Shown here one piece after another: positions 16,098-23,884 of a stretch of DNA of 33,075 nucleotides. This stretch comes from Streptomyces sp. RP5T (GTDB lineage Bacteria; Actinomycetota; Actinomycetes; Streptomycetales; Streptomycetaceae), in assembly GCF_003933965.1 (NCBI RefSeq), contig NZ_RSAJ01000026.1:1-33075 (forward strand). Direction: 5' to 3'. Both the position numbers and the translations under genes were made by a program. The notes under the pieces were generated by a model that saw nothing but the letters and a program-made list of their open reading frames with translations, made no database searches and was not told where the DNA came from. Each line of letters begins with the position of its first letter. The stretch's first letter is position 1.

Positions 16098-16869
16098 GGC
16101 GGCGGATCTCCCCACGCAGTTCTTCGGTGATCTCACGGGCCAGTTCGGCCACGGGCGCGTCCTCGATGCGGCGCGGCTGCGGAATGTCGACCGTCCACTC
16201 GCGCGCGATCCGGCCGGGGCGCGAGGACAGCAGGATCACGCGCTGCGCGAGCCGCACCGCCTCGCGCACGTTGTGGGTGACGAACAGGACGGACAGGCCG
16301 GTCTCCGCCCAGATCCGGGTGATCTCGTCGTGCAGCACGTCCCGGGTGATGGCGTCCAGGGCCGCGAACGGCTCGTCCATCAGCAGCAGGCTGCTCTCCT
16401 GGGCGAGTGCGCGGGCCAGTGCCACACGCTGGCGCATACCGCCCGACAGCTCGTGCACCCGCTTGCCGTACGCGCCCTTCAGCCGGACCAGTTCGAGCAG
16501 TTCCTCGGCCTTGCCGCGCCGGTCGGGCTTGGGAACTCCCCTGAGTTTCAGGGCCAGTTCGATGTTCTTGCCCGCGGTCAGCCACGGGAACAGGGCGTGT
16601 TCCTGGAACATCAGGGCGGGCCGACCGTCGGTGGTGATGGCGCCCGCGCTGGGCCGGTCGAGGCCCGCCACCAGGTTGAGCAGCGTGGACTTCCCGCAGC
16701 CCGAGGCTCCCAGGAGGGTGACGAACTCGCCCGGCGCGACGTCGATGCTGACGTCGTCCAGGACGAGCTGCTGTCCGCCCGGTCCCGCGAAGGACTTCGA
16801 GACGTGGTCGAGACGCGCGGCGTACTCGACCGTCTCGTCGGCCTTGGCGAGCGTCGTGGTCGTGGCCAT
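16084..16869 (-). CDS. ssuB: Sulfonate/taurine-type ABC transporter ATPase
   Basis: A 261-residue ATP-binding subunit with every ABC motif intact: Walker A GASGCGKST (54-62), Q-loop in LMFQEHALFPWL (Gln89), signature LSGGMRQR (141-148), Walker B LLLMDEPFAALD (161-172) and switch His199 (FVTHN). It powers the adjacent permease, forming a homodimer at the cytoplasmic face. The start is placed at ATG 16869, where AGGAGGTGA stands at ideal spacing; the in-frame ATG at 16893 has no such site. The closest functional relatives by motif order are SsuB, TauB and NrtD. It starts 36 bases after the binding-protein stop. Confidence 0.9.
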   Translation of the reverse strand: MATTTTLAKADETVEYAARLDHVSKSFAGPGGQQLVLDDVSIDVAPGEFVTLLGASGCGKSTLLNLVAGLDRPSAGAITTDGRPALMFQEHALFPWLTAGKNIELALKLRGVPKPDRRGKAEELLELVRLKGAYGKRVHELSGGMRQRVALARALAQESSLLLMDEPFAALDAITRDVLHDEITRIWAETGLSVLFVTHNVREAVRLAQRVILLSSRPGRIAREWTVDIPQPRRIEDAPVAELAREITEELRGEIRRHGQH

Positions 16870-16905
16870 GGTCGTCACCTCCTGGGAACTCATCGGGGAA
16901 CGGGG

Positions 16906-18009
16906 TCAGCTGGTGCCGAGACCGGCGGCGTCGACGGTGGACGCGCCCTCGGCCTTGAGGACCTTGTTGAGGATCGTCAGGTCGTAGATCCCGTTCAGGT
17001 CGGGCTTCTCCAGCAGACCGGCCTTGACCGCGTGCTCCGCCTCGGTGTCGAGGGTGGCCGCCAGCGGGTCGTCGGTGAACTGGATCGACTTCCAGGCCGG
17101 GTCCAGGACGTTCGCCTTCAGCGCCTTGCCGGAGTCCGCCTTCAGCTGCTCGTTGGCGGCCGCCCTGGCCTCGTCCGGGTGGGCGTTGATCCACTTGTTG
17201 GCTTCCACCGACGCCTTCAGGACGGCCTCGACCGCCTTCGGGTGCTCCTTGAGGAAGTCCTGCCGCACGATGATGTTCGTGATCACGAACTTCTTGTCCG
17301 GCCACAGCGACGACTCGTCGAGGAGCACCTTGGCGCCCTCGGCGACCAGCTTGGACGCGGTCGGTTCCGGCACCCAGGCCCCGTCGATGGAACCGGACTT
17401 GTAGGCGTCCGGCGTGATCTTGTTGTCGGTGCGGACGACGGTGACGTCACCCTTGCCGCTCTGCGCGTCGACCTTCCAGCCCTGGTCGGCGATCCAGTTG
17501 AGGAACGCCACGTCCTGCGTGTTGCCGAGCTGCGGCGTCGCGATCTTCTTGCCCTCGACGTCCTTCAGGGACTTGATCCTGTCGGGGTTGACGACCAGCT
17601 TCACCCCGCCGGAGGCCGAACCGCCGATGATCTTCAGGCTCTTGCCGCCCGACTTGACGTAGCCGTTGATCGCGGGGGAGGGGCCGATCCAGCCGATGTC
17701 GATCGACTTGGAGTTGAGCGCCTCGATCTCGGACGGGCCGGCGTTGAAGGTCGCGTACGAGGCCTCGGTGGCCCCGAGCTCCTTCTGGAAGAAGCCCTTG
17801 TTCACCCCGACCAGTGCGGTGCCGTGGGTCAGGTTGCCGAAGTAGCCGATCTTGACGGAGTCGAGGCCGTCGATCTTCTTGGCCCCGGCGGCGACCTTGA
17901 CGGCGCCGTCGTCCTTGGCCTGGGAGCCGTAGCCGCAGGCGGCCAGGGTGAGAAGGGGCAGCGCGGCTATGACCGCGAGGCTGCGGCGAAGAGCGGTTGT
18001 GGCAGGCAC
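16906..18009 (-). CDS. ssuA: Sulfonate-type ABC transporter binding lipoprotein
   Basis: A 367-residue substrate-binding lipoprotein. The signal peptide is MPATTALRRSLAVIAALPLL with lipobox LAAC (Cys25). The mature protein matches the SsuA/TauA/NrtA-like group: KIGYFGNLTHGTALVGVNKGFFQKEL, the NAGPSEIEALNSKSIDIGWIGPSPAI segment that lines the ligand pocket (given in two pieces: NAGPSEIEALNSKS and IDIGWIGPSPAI), GKKIATPQLGNTQDVAF, and IDGAWVPEP. It binds an aliphatic sulfonate, taurine or a related organosulfur anion outside the cell. The start is GTG 18009 (AGAGGA upstream), which gives a proper signal peptide; the frame extends further but codes for implausible residues. A 34-codon ORF ending in Arg-Cys-Val-Arg and a hairpin lie in its leader. 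Confidence 0.87.
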   Translation of the reverse strand: MPATTALRRSLAVIAALPLLTLAACGYGSQAKDDGAVKVAAGAKKIDGLDSVKIGYFGNLTHGTALVGVNKGFFQKELGATEASYATFNAGPSEIEALNSKSIDIGWIGPSPAINGYVKSGGKSLKIIGGSASGGVKLVVNPDRIKSLKDVEGKKIATPQLGNTQDVAFLNWIADQGWKVDAQSGKGDVTVVRTDNKITPDAYKSGSIDGAWVPEPTASKLVAEGAKVLLDESSLWPDKKFVITNIIVRQDFLKEHPKAVEAVLKASVEANKWINAHPDEARAAANEQLKADSGKALKANVLDPAWKSIQFTDDPLAATLDTEAEHAVKAGLLEKPDLNGIYDLTILNKVLKAEGASTVDAAGLGTS

Positions 18010-18125
18010 GGGAGGTGTTCCTCTCGGAGGCCCGGCGGTCACGGTCTCTCAGGTCGTGGCCGGGAGGTCGGCAGGTCTGCGTCTACGGCGGTGGGGGGTG
18101 AGGGCGCGCGAGCGGTGCGCGTACG

Positions 18126-18230
18126 TCAGCGCACACATCGCGCCACCCCGCCCTGCCCGCTGCCGAGCGCGCCGCTGCCGATGCGGCCGCCCTCCTTCGC
18201 GAACGTGGACCAGTAGTCGGTGGAGTTCAT
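18126..18230 (-). CDS. Short ORF (34 aa) ending R-C-V-R, possible Cys-sensing leader peptide
   Basis: Starting one base after the cysN stop (TGACATG), a 34-codon frame begins MNSTDYWSTFAKEGGRIG and ends GGVARCVR. Third positions are G or C in all codons until the last few, so it looks genuinely coded. Its single Cys codon (TGT) is two codons before the stop. GTGCGC and GCGCAC then form a hairpin with the stop codon in its loop (18117-18136 region), about 110 nt before ssuA. The TGT-GTG-CGC-TGA-CG context almost repeats that of the sulfite reductase leader peptide at 23765-23848. I infer a cysteine-responsive leader peptide controlling the ssu genes; a small free-standing protein coupled to cysN is the alternative. 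Confidence 0.5.
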   Translation of the reverse strand: MNSTDYWSTFAKEGGRIGSGALGSGQGGVARCVR

Positions 18231-18231
18231 G

Positions 18232-19560
18232 TCAGAAGTCCCACCCGTCGTCCTCGGACTCGTCCTTGACGGGCTCCGGGGACGCGAACGACTCGCCGAC
18301 CATGCCCGCGGTGAGCGTGGTGCCGTCGTTCGGGTCGATGAGGATGAACGAACCGGTGCGCCGCGAGTCCGAGTAGGAGTCGACGGGCAGCGGCTCGGCG
18401 GTACGGATCTTCACCCGGCCGATGTCGTTGGCGACGAGCTGTCCCGGGTGCGGGTGCAGGGACAGGTCGGCGAGCGTGAGCCGGGACGGGATGTCCTTGA
18501 CGATCGCCTTGACCGTACGGGTGCCGTGCTTGAGCAGCACGCGGTGGCCCACGGTCAGCGGGGCGTCGGCCACGTGGCAGACGGTCGCCTCGATGTCCTG
18601 GGTGGTCGGCGGGGCGTCCTTGCTGGGCACCAGCAGGTCACCGCGCGAGATGTCGATGTCGTCCTCCAGGAGGATCGTCACCGACTGCGTCGTCCAGGCC
18701 ACGTCGACCGGCTCGCCGAGCAGGTCGATCCCGGCGATCTTCGTGGAGCGCCCCGACGGAAGCACGGTGATCTGCTCGCCGACGCGGAAGGAACCGGCGG
18801 CGATCTGACCGGCGTAGCCCCGGTAGTCGGGGTGCTCGGCGGTCTGCGGGCGGATCACGTACTGCACGGGAAGCCGGGCGTGGCAGTGGGACAGGTCATG
18901 GGTGACCGGGACCGTCTCCAGGTGCTCCAGGACGGTCGGGCCGCCGTACCAGTCCATGTGCGCGGACGGCTCCACCACGTTGTCGCCGGCCAGTGCCGAG
19001 ATCGGGATCGCGGTGACCTCGGGGACGCCCAGTTCGGTCGCGTACGCGGTGAACTCCTCGGCGATCGCGGCGAAGACGGACTCCTGGTAGTCCACCAGGT
19101 CCATCTTGTTCACCGCGAGGACCACGTGCGGCACCCGCAGCAGCGCCGCGAGGGCGGCGTGCCGGCGGGTCTGCTCGACGACGCCGTTGCGGGCGTCGAT
19201 CAGGATCACCGTCAGCTCGGCCGTGGAGGCACCCGTCACCATGTTGCGGGTGTACTGCACATGGCCGGGGGTGTCGGCGAGGATGAACCGCCGCCGGGGC
19301 GTGGCGAAGTAGCGGTAGGCCACGTCGATGGTGATGCCCTGCTCCCGCTCGGCCCGCAGGCCGTCGGTCAGCAGCGCGAGGTCGGGGCCCTCGCCGCCGC
19401 GGCTCGCCGACGCGCGCTCCACGGCCTCCAGCTGATCGGTGAGGATCGACTTGGAGTCGTGCAGCAGCCGGCCCACCAGCGTGGACTTGCCGTCGTCGAC
19501 CGAACCGGCGGTCGCGAACCGCAGCAGGGTCGTCTCGGTGAGTTCCGTGGTCGTGCTCAT
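18232..19560 (-). CDS. cysN: Sulfate adenylyltransferase subunit 1 (CysN, GTPase)
   Basis: A 442-residue GTPase subunit of ATP sulfurylase, in the EF-Tu/EF-1alpha-like family. The G1 loop is GSVDDGKST (19-27), G3 is DTPGH (96-100) and G4 is NKMD (151-154). Two beta-barrel domains follow, with the C-terminal one ending GSFILIDPNDGTTLTAGMVG. CysN hydrolyses GTP to drive formation of adenosine 5'-phosphosulfate (APS) from sulfate and ATP by CysD. There is no fused APS kinase domain; that activity is the separate CysC. The ATG is two bases after the cysD stop, so the pair is cotranslated. It is the last enzyme gene of the cys operon before the sulfonate transporter. Confidence 0.95.
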   Translation of the reverse strand: MSTTTELTETTLLRFATAGSVDDGKSTLVGRLLHDSKSILTDQLEAVERASASRGGEGPDLALLTDGLRAEREQGITIDVAYRYFATPRRRFILADTPGHVQYTRNMVTGASTAELTVILIDARNGVVEQTRRHAALAALLRVPHVVLAVNKMDLVDYQESVFAAIAEEFTAYATELGVPEVTAIPISALAGDNVVEPSAHMDWYGGPTVLEHLETVPVTHDLSHCHARLPVQYVIRPQTAEHPDYRGYAGQIAAGSFRVGEQITVLPSGRSTKIAGIDLLGEPVDVAWTTQSVTILLEDDIDISRGDLLVPSKDAPPTTQDIEATVCHVADAPLTVGHRVLLKHGTRTVKAIVKDIPSRLTLADLSLHPHPGQLVANDIGRVKIRTAEPLPVDSYSDSRRTGSFILIDPNDGTTLTAGMVGESFASPEPVKDESEDDGWDF

Positions 19561-19562
19561 GC

Positions 19563-20501
19563 TTAGAAGTACCCCTCGCGCTTGCGGTCTTCCATCGCGG
19601 CCTCGGACATCTTGTCGTCGGCGCGGGTGGCGCCCCGCTCGGTCAGCCGGGAGGCGGCGATCTCGGTGATGACCTGCTCCAGCGTCACCGCGTCCGAGTC
19701 GACCGCGCCCGTGCAGGACATGTCACCGACGGTCCGGTAGCGCACCAGGCGCTTCTCGACGCTCTCGCCGTCCTTGGGGCCGCCCCACTCGCCGGCCGTC
19801 AGCCACATGCCGTTGCGCGAGAACACCTCCCGCTCGTGCGCGAAGTAGATCTCCGGCAGCTCGATCCCCTCCCGGGCGATGTACTGCCAGACGTCCAGCT
19901 CGGTCCAGTTGGACAGCGGGAAGACCCGCACGTGCTCACCGGGCGCGTGGCGGCCGTTGTACAGGTTCCACAGCTCGGGGCGCTGGCGGCGCGGGTCCCA
20001 CTGCGAGAACTCGTCGCGCAGCGAGAACACCCGCTCCTTGGCGCGGGCCTTCTCCTCGTCCCGGCGGCCGCCGCCGAAGACCGCGTCGAACTTCTCGGCC
20101 TGGATCTTCTCCGTCAGCGGCAGCGTCTGGAGCGGGTTGCGGGTCCCGTCCGGACGTTCCTTGAGCACACCGCGGTCGATGTAGTCCTGTACGGAGGCCA
20201 CATGGAGGCGCAGACCGTGTTCGGCGACCACACGGTCGCGGTACTCAAGGACCTCGGGGAAGTTGTGTCCGGTGTCCACATGGAGCAGCGAGAACGGGAT
20301 CGCCGCGGGCGCGAACGCCTTCAGGGCGAGGTGCAGCATGACGATGGAGTCCTTGCCGCCGGAGAACAGGATCACCGGCCGTTCGAACTCGCCCGCCACC
20401 TCACGGAAGATGTGCACCGCCTCGGACTCCAGCGCGTCCAGGTGGGACAGGGCGTACGGAGCCTCCGTGCCCTCCGCCGCCTGGGCAACGGTCGTCGTCA
20501 T
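19563..20501 (-). CDS. cysD: Sulfate adenylyltransferase subunit 2 (CysD)
   Basis: A 312-residue PP-loop enzyme: SGGKDS (47-52) binds the ATP pyrophosphate, followed by LLHVDTGHNFPEVLEYRD and the FGGGRRDEEKARAKER block unique to CysD. It adenylates sulfate to APS in complex with the GTPase CysN, the first committed step of sulfate assimilation in the cytoplasm. The C-terminal block GDMSCTGAVDSDAVTLEQVI is conserved as well. Its ATG overlaps the cysC stop (ATGA), and it leads directly into cysN two bases later, which keeps the two subunits stoichiometric. Full length, no anomalies. Confidence 0.95.
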   Translation of the reverse strand: MTTTVAQAAEGTEAPYALSHLDALESEAVHIFREVAGEFERPVILFSGGKDSIVMLHLALKAFAPAAIPFSLLHVDTGHNFPEVLEYRDRVVAEHGLRLHVASVQDYIDRGVLKERPDGTRNPLQTLPLTEKIQAEKFDAVFGGGRRDEEKARAKERVFSLRDEFSQWDPRRQRPELWNLYNGRHAPGEHVRVFPLSNWTELDVWQYIAREGIELPEIYFAHEREVFSRNGMWLTAGEWGGPKDGESVEKRLVRYRTVGDMSCTGAVDSDAVTLEQVITEIAASRLTERGATRADDKMSEAAMEDRKREGYF

Positions 20502-21034
20502 GCCAGTCCCCTCTCGGTGAGCAGCGCGTGGACCGCCGCCGCGGACTCCTGGACGGTCTGGTTCTGCGACTCGATCCGCAGATCGGGCGTCTCGGGCTCC
20601 TCGTACGGGTCGTCGACCCCGGTCAGCCCGGACAGTTCACCCGCCGCCTGCTTGGCGTACAGGCCCTTCACATCGCGTACGGAGCACACCTCGACCGGAG
20701 TCGCCACGTGGATCTCCAGGTAGGCGGCGCCGCTGTCCTGGTGGCGCTTGCGCACCGCCTCACGGCTGTCGGCGTAGGGCGCGATGACCGGGACCAGCGC
20801 CTTGACGCCGTTGCGGGCGAGCAGTTCGGCGAGGAAGCCGATGCGCTGCACGTTGGTGTGCCGGTCCTCGCGGCTGAAGCCGAGGCCCGCGGAGATGAAC
20901 TCGCGGATCTCGTCGCCGTCGAGCACCTCGACGAGGTGGCCCTCCTCGCGCAGCCGGCCGGCCAGCTCGTACGCGATGGTGGTCTTGCCGGCACTCGGCA
21001 GACCCGTGAGCCAGACGGTGGCTCCGGTCGTCAC
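20498..21034 (-). CDS. cysC: Adenylylsulfate kinase (CysC)
   Basis: A 178-residue APS kinase with P-loop GLPSAGKT (11-18), the DGDEIR segment, the GLGFSREDRHTNVQRI APS-binding block and the lid region DVKGLYAKQAAGE. It phosphorylates APS to PAPS. The start is placed at GTG 21034, which has AAGGAG six bases upstream. An ATG at 21061, overlapping the cysH stop as ATGA, is the alternative and would add nine residues; coupling by ATGA elsewhere in this operon makes that possible. Because CysH here is an APS reductase, PAPS is not needed for assimilation and probably serves sulfotransferases. Confidence 0.93.
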   Translation of the reverse strand: MTTGATVWLTGLPSAGKTTIAYELAGRLREEGHLVEVLDGDEIREFISAGLGFSREDRHTNVQRIGFLAELLARNGVKALVPVIAPYADSREAVRKRHQDSGAAYLEIHVATPVEVCSVRDVKGLYAKQAAGELSGLTGVDDPYEEPETPDLRIESQNQTVQESAAAVHALLTERGLA

Positions 21035-21057
21035 GTGCAACTCCTTGGTCGATGTCG

Positions 21058-21768
21058 TCATCCGTGCAGCCCGCACTCGGTCTTGGCACGCCCGGCCCAG
21101 CGGCCGGCGCGCGCGTCCTCGCCCTCCAGGACGCGGCGGGTGCAGGGGGCGCAGCCGACGGACGCGTAGCCGTCCATCAGCAGGGGGTTGGTGAGCACGC
21201 CGTGCTCCTGGACGTACGCGTCCACGTCGTCCTGGGTCCAGCGGGCGATCGGGGAGACCTTGACCTTCTGCCGCTTCTCGTCCCAGCCGACCACCGGGGT
21301 GTTCGCCCGGGTCGGGGACTCGTCGCGGCGCAGCCCGGTCGCCCAGGCCAGGTAGTCCTTCAGGCCCCGCTCCAGCGGCTCGACCTTGCGCAGCTTGCAG
21401 CACAGGTCGGGGTCGCGGTCGTGCAGCTTCGGGCCGTACTCGGCGTCCTGCTCGGCGACCGTCTGACGTGGGGTCAGCGTGATGACGTTGACGTCCATCA
21501 CGGCCTCGACCGCGTCCCGGGTGCCGATGGTCTCCTCGAAGTGGTAGCCGGTGTCGAGGAAGACGACGTCGACGCCCTTCATCGCGCGGGACGCGAGGTG
21601 CGCGACCACCGCGTCCTCCATCGACGAGGTCACGCAGAACCGCTTGCCGAAGGTGTCGACCGCCCACTGGAGGATCTCCAGCGCGGAGGCGTCCTCCAGG
21701 TCACGGCCCGCCTGCTCGGCGAGCGCCCTGAGATCGTCGGTCGTGCGCTCTTCCTGAATCGCCGTCAT
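21058..21768 (-). CDS. cysH: APS reductase (CysH, assimilatory, 4Fe-4S type)
   Basis: A 236-residue reductase of the CysH family. It reduces adenylylsulfate to sulfite and AMP with thioredoxin. The PP-loop-like phosphate site is SSMED (48-52) with LDTGYHF after it. It has the two cysteine pairs of the APS-type enzyme: CC at 123-124 (in CCKLRKVEPL) and C206-x-x-C209 (GCAPCTRR). These bind a 4Fe-4S cluster that the PAPS-specific enzymes lack. The catalytic Cys232 is in the C-terminal ECGLHG. The ATG at 21768 overlaps the stop of the small zinc-ribbon gene (ATGA) and is preceded by GGGGAG. It has the full length for the family. Confidence 0.95.
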   Translation of the reverse strand: MTAIQEERTTDDLRALAEQAGRDLEDASALEILQWAVDTFGKRFCVTSSMEDAVVAHLASRAMKGVDVVFLDTGYHFEETIGTRDAVEAVMDVNVITLTPRQTVAEQDAEYGPKLHDRDPDLCCKLRKVEPLERGLKDYLAWATGLRRDESPTRANTPVVGWDEKRQKVKVSPIARWTQDDVDAYVQEHGVLTNPLLMDGYASVGCAPCTRRVLEGEDARAGRWAGRAKTECGLHG

Positions 21769-21944
21769 GTCCGGTCTCCCCCCGGGTCGGTGGGCTGAAG
21801 GCCCCGGGCGAGCAGCCCGAGGAACTTCAACTGGAATGCGCGGTTGCACGCCGCGCATTCCCACGCGCCGTGGCCCTGCTCGCTGGGACGCAGGTCCTCG
21901 TCGCCGCAGTAGGGGCAGTAGAAGGGGGCGGCCCGCTCGCTCAT
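21765..21944 (-). CDS. Small zinc-ribbon-like protein (59 aa) in cys operon
   Basis: A 59-residue frame between the sulfite reductase and cysH, coupled to both by ATGA overlaps (21941-21944 and 21765-21768). It begins MSERAAPFYCPYCGDEDLRP and has two CxxC pairs (CPYC at 10-13, CAAC at 30-33) that could hold one zinc or iron ion, followed by a short FQLKFLGLL helix. A protein of this size occupies the same place in other Streptomyces cys operons, to my knowledge without assigned function. Its location between the two iron-sulfur reductases suggests an accessory role in one of them, for example metal or electron handling, but this is inference. Confidence 0.85.
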   Translation of the reverse strand: MSERAAPFYCPYCGDEDLRPSEQGHGAWECAACNRAFQLKFLGLLARGLQPTDPGGDRT

Positions 21945-23638
21945 GAGAGGGACTCCTCACTGGCGCGCGAGGCCCAGGCGGCGAAGCGCTCGCCGTCCTC
22001 GCGCTCGGCCTGGAACCGCTTCAGGACCCGCTCGACGTAGTCGGGCAGCTCCTCGGAGGTCACCTTCAGACCGCGCACCTTGCGGCCGAACCCGGCCTCC
22101 AGGCCGAGCGCGCCGCCCAGGTGCACCTGGTAGCCCTCGACCTGCTCGCCCTGGTCGTTGAGGACCAGCTGGCCCTTGAGACCGATGTCCGCCACCTGGA
22201 TACGGGCGCAGGCGTTCGGGCAGCCGTTGAGGTTGATGGTGAGCGGCTCGTCGAAGTCCGGGATGCGGCGCTCCAGTTCGTCGATCAGCTGCGAACCGCG
22301 CTGCTTGGTCTCGACGATGGCGAGCTTGCAGTACTCGATGCCGGTGCAGGCCATGGTGCCGCGCCGGAACGGGGAGGGCTTGGCGGTGAGGTCGAGCGCC
22401 TCCAGGGCCTCGACCAGCGGCTGGACCTGCGCCTCCTCGACATCGAGGATGATCATCTTCTGCTCGACGGTGGTCCGGATCCGGCCCGAGCCGTGGGCCT
22501 CGGCGACCTCGGCGATCTTCGTCAGCGTGGTGCCGTCGACGCGGCCGACGCGCGGGGCGAACCCGACGTAGAACAGGCCGTCCTTCTGGCGGTGCACACC
22601 GACGTGGTCGCGCCAGCGGCCGGCCGGGTCGGCGGGCGCGGGGCCGTCGGCCAGCTTGCGCTTCAGGTAGTCGTCCTCCAGGACCTGGCGGAACTTCTCC
22701 GGGCCCCAGTCGGCGACGAGGAACTTCAGCCGGGCGCGGTTGCGCAGCCGGCGGTAGCCCCAGTCGCGGAAGATGCCGACCACGCCGGCCCACACCTCGG
22801 GCACCTCGGCGAGCGGCACCCAGGCACCGAGCCGGACGCCCAGCTTCGGGTTGGTGGACAGACCGCCGCCGACCCACAGGTCGAAGCCGGGTCCGTGCTC
22901 GGGGTGTTCGACGCCCACGAACGCGACGTCGTTGATCTCGTGGACCACGTCCAGGAGCGGGGAGCCGGAGATCGCCGTCTTGAACTTGCGGGGCAGGTTG
23001 GAGAACTCCTTGCTGCCGATGTACCGCTCGTGGATCTCGTCGATCGCCCAGGAGCCGTCGATGATCTCGTCCTCGGCGATGCCGGCGACCGGCGAGCCGA
23101 TGACGACCCGGGGGCAGTCGCCGCAGGCCTCGGTGGTGGACAGGCCGACCGCCTCCAGGCGGTTCCAGATCTCCGGGACGTCCTCGATGCGGATCCAGTG
23201 CAGCTGGATGTTCTGCCGGTCGGTGACGTCGGCGCTGCCGCGCGCGAACTCCTCGGAGATCTCGCCGATCACGCGCAACTGCTGGGTGGTCAGGCGTCCG
23301 CCGTCGATCCGCACCCGCAGCATGAAGTACTTGTCGTCCAGCTCCTCCGGCTCCAGGATCGCGGTCTTGCCGCCGTCGATCCCGGGCTTGCGCTGGGTGT
23401 ACAGGCCCCACCAGCGCATGCGGCCGCGCAGGTCGTTGGGGTCGATCGAGTCGAAGCCGCGCTTCGAGTAGATCGTCTCAATGCGTGTCCGCACATTGAG
23501 ACCGTCGTCGTCCTTCTTGAACTGCTCGTTGCCGTTCAGCGGGGTGTGGTGCCCCGCGGCCCACTGACCCTCGCCGCGGTGACGGCTCACCTTGCGGCGG
23601 GGCGCTGCGGCAGCAGGGTTCTGCGGGGTGGCGGCCAT
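21941..23638 (-). CDS. sir: Ferredoxin-dependent sulfite reductase (siroheme)
   Basis: A 565-residue assimilatory sulfite/nitrite reductase, in length and motif order like mycobacterial SirA (formerly NirA). It reduces sulfite to sulfide with six electrons from ferredoxin. The siroheme/4Fe-4S cysteines are Cys431 and Cys437 (CTGIEYC) plus Cys473 and Cys477 (NGCPNAC). Conserved substrate-site arginine and lysine segments are also visible (TDRQNIQLHWIR, DWGYRRLRNRARLKFLVAD). The genes around it are all sulfate-assimilation genes, so sulfite rather than nitrite is the expected substrate. The ATG at 23638 follows AAGGA; an in-frame upstream start lies in the leader. It is the first structural gene of the operon and sits 126 nt downstream of a conserved leader-peptide ORF. 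Confidence 0.95.
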   Translation of the reverse strand: MAATPQNPAAAAPRRKVSRHRGEGQWAAGHHTPLNGNEQFKKDDDGLNVRTRIETIYSKRGFDSIDPNDLRGRMRWWGLYTQRKPGIDGGKTAILEPEELDDKYFMLRVRIDGGRLTTQQLRVIGEISEEFARGSADVTDRQNIQLHWIRIEDVPEIWNRLEAVGLSTTEACGDCPRVVIGSPVAGIAEDEIIDGSWAIDEIHERYIGSKEFSNLPRKFKTAISGSPLLDVVHEINDVAFVGVEHPEHGPGFDLWVGGGLSTNPKLGVRLGAWVPLAEVPEVWAGVVGIFRDWGYRRLRNRARLKFLVADWGPEKFRQVLEDDYLKRKLADGPAPADPAGRWRDHVGVHRQKDGLFYVGFAPRVGRVDGTTLTKIAEVAEAHGSGRIRTTVEQKMIILDVEEAQVQPLVEALEALDLTAKPSPFRRGTMACTGIEYCKLAIVETKQRGSQLIDELERRIPDFDEPLTINLNGCPNACARIQVADIGLKGQLVLNDQGEQVEGYQVHLGGALGLEAGFGRKVRGLKVTSEELPDYVERVLKRFQAEREDGERFAAWASRASEESLS

Positions 23639-23764
23639 GGTTCTACGTCCTTCGGGACAGGCGGAAAGCGGCTCTTGCCTGCGCATACGGGCGCACGGGA
23701 GTGCCTGCGCGGCATTGCGCGGGGGCGGAGAGGAGGGAGAGGTGCCGGGTGACGCTGAGGCTCG

Positions 23765-23848
23765 TCAGCGCACCGGACAGATGGCGCTGGACATGCGGCC
23801 GAGGTCGACGTGCCGCCGACTCACCAAGGCAATTCCAGTTCCAGACAT
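23765..23848 (-). CDS. Leader peptide (27 aa) with terminal Cys codon upstream of sir
   Basis: A 27-codon ORF, too short for usual gene calling, starts at 23848 with MSGTGIALVSRR and ends SSAICPVR. It matches the actinobacterial leader-peptide pattern R-R-H-V-D-L-x-R-x-S-S-A-x-C that I know from sulfur genes of other streptomycetes. The only Cys codon is four codons before the stop. The mRNA after it can fold as CCGGTG/CACC(C)GG with GCTGA/TCAGC, so the hairpin begins directly behind that Cys codon. In mycobacteria, cysteine-rich short ORFs in the same position act as cysteine-responsive attenuators. Cysteine shortage would stall ribosomes here and change folding before the sulfite reductase. 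No Shine-Dalgarno sequence is visible, so a leaderless transcript is likely. Confidence 0.8.
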   Translation of the reverse strand: MSGTGIALVSRRHVDLGRMSSAICPVR

Positions 23849-23854
23849 GACGGA

Positions 23855-23884
23855 AGCGTGGCACGGCGATCTGGACACAGTCCA
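23855..23884 (-). promoter_or_regulatory. Candidate promoter of the sir-cys operon
   Basis: On the minus strand TGGACT (23884-23879) and CACGCT (23860-23855) are separated by 18 bp, with the leader-peptide ATG six bases further on, which would give a leaderless transcript. The -35 differs from TTGACT by one base. A second possibility is GAGACA (23915-23910), 17 bp, GATAAA (23892-23887). Only mapping the 5' end can decide. Confidence 0.45.

Noticed and set aside
14349..18216. Long plus-strand frames opposite the chelatase and sulfonate transporter genes
   Set aside because: Antisense shadows of well-supported minus-strand genes, with low-complexity products.
18220..23752. Long plus-strand frames opposite cysN, cysH and sir
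   Set aside because: Same reason: high-GC antisense frames; the minus strand carries all catalytic motifs.
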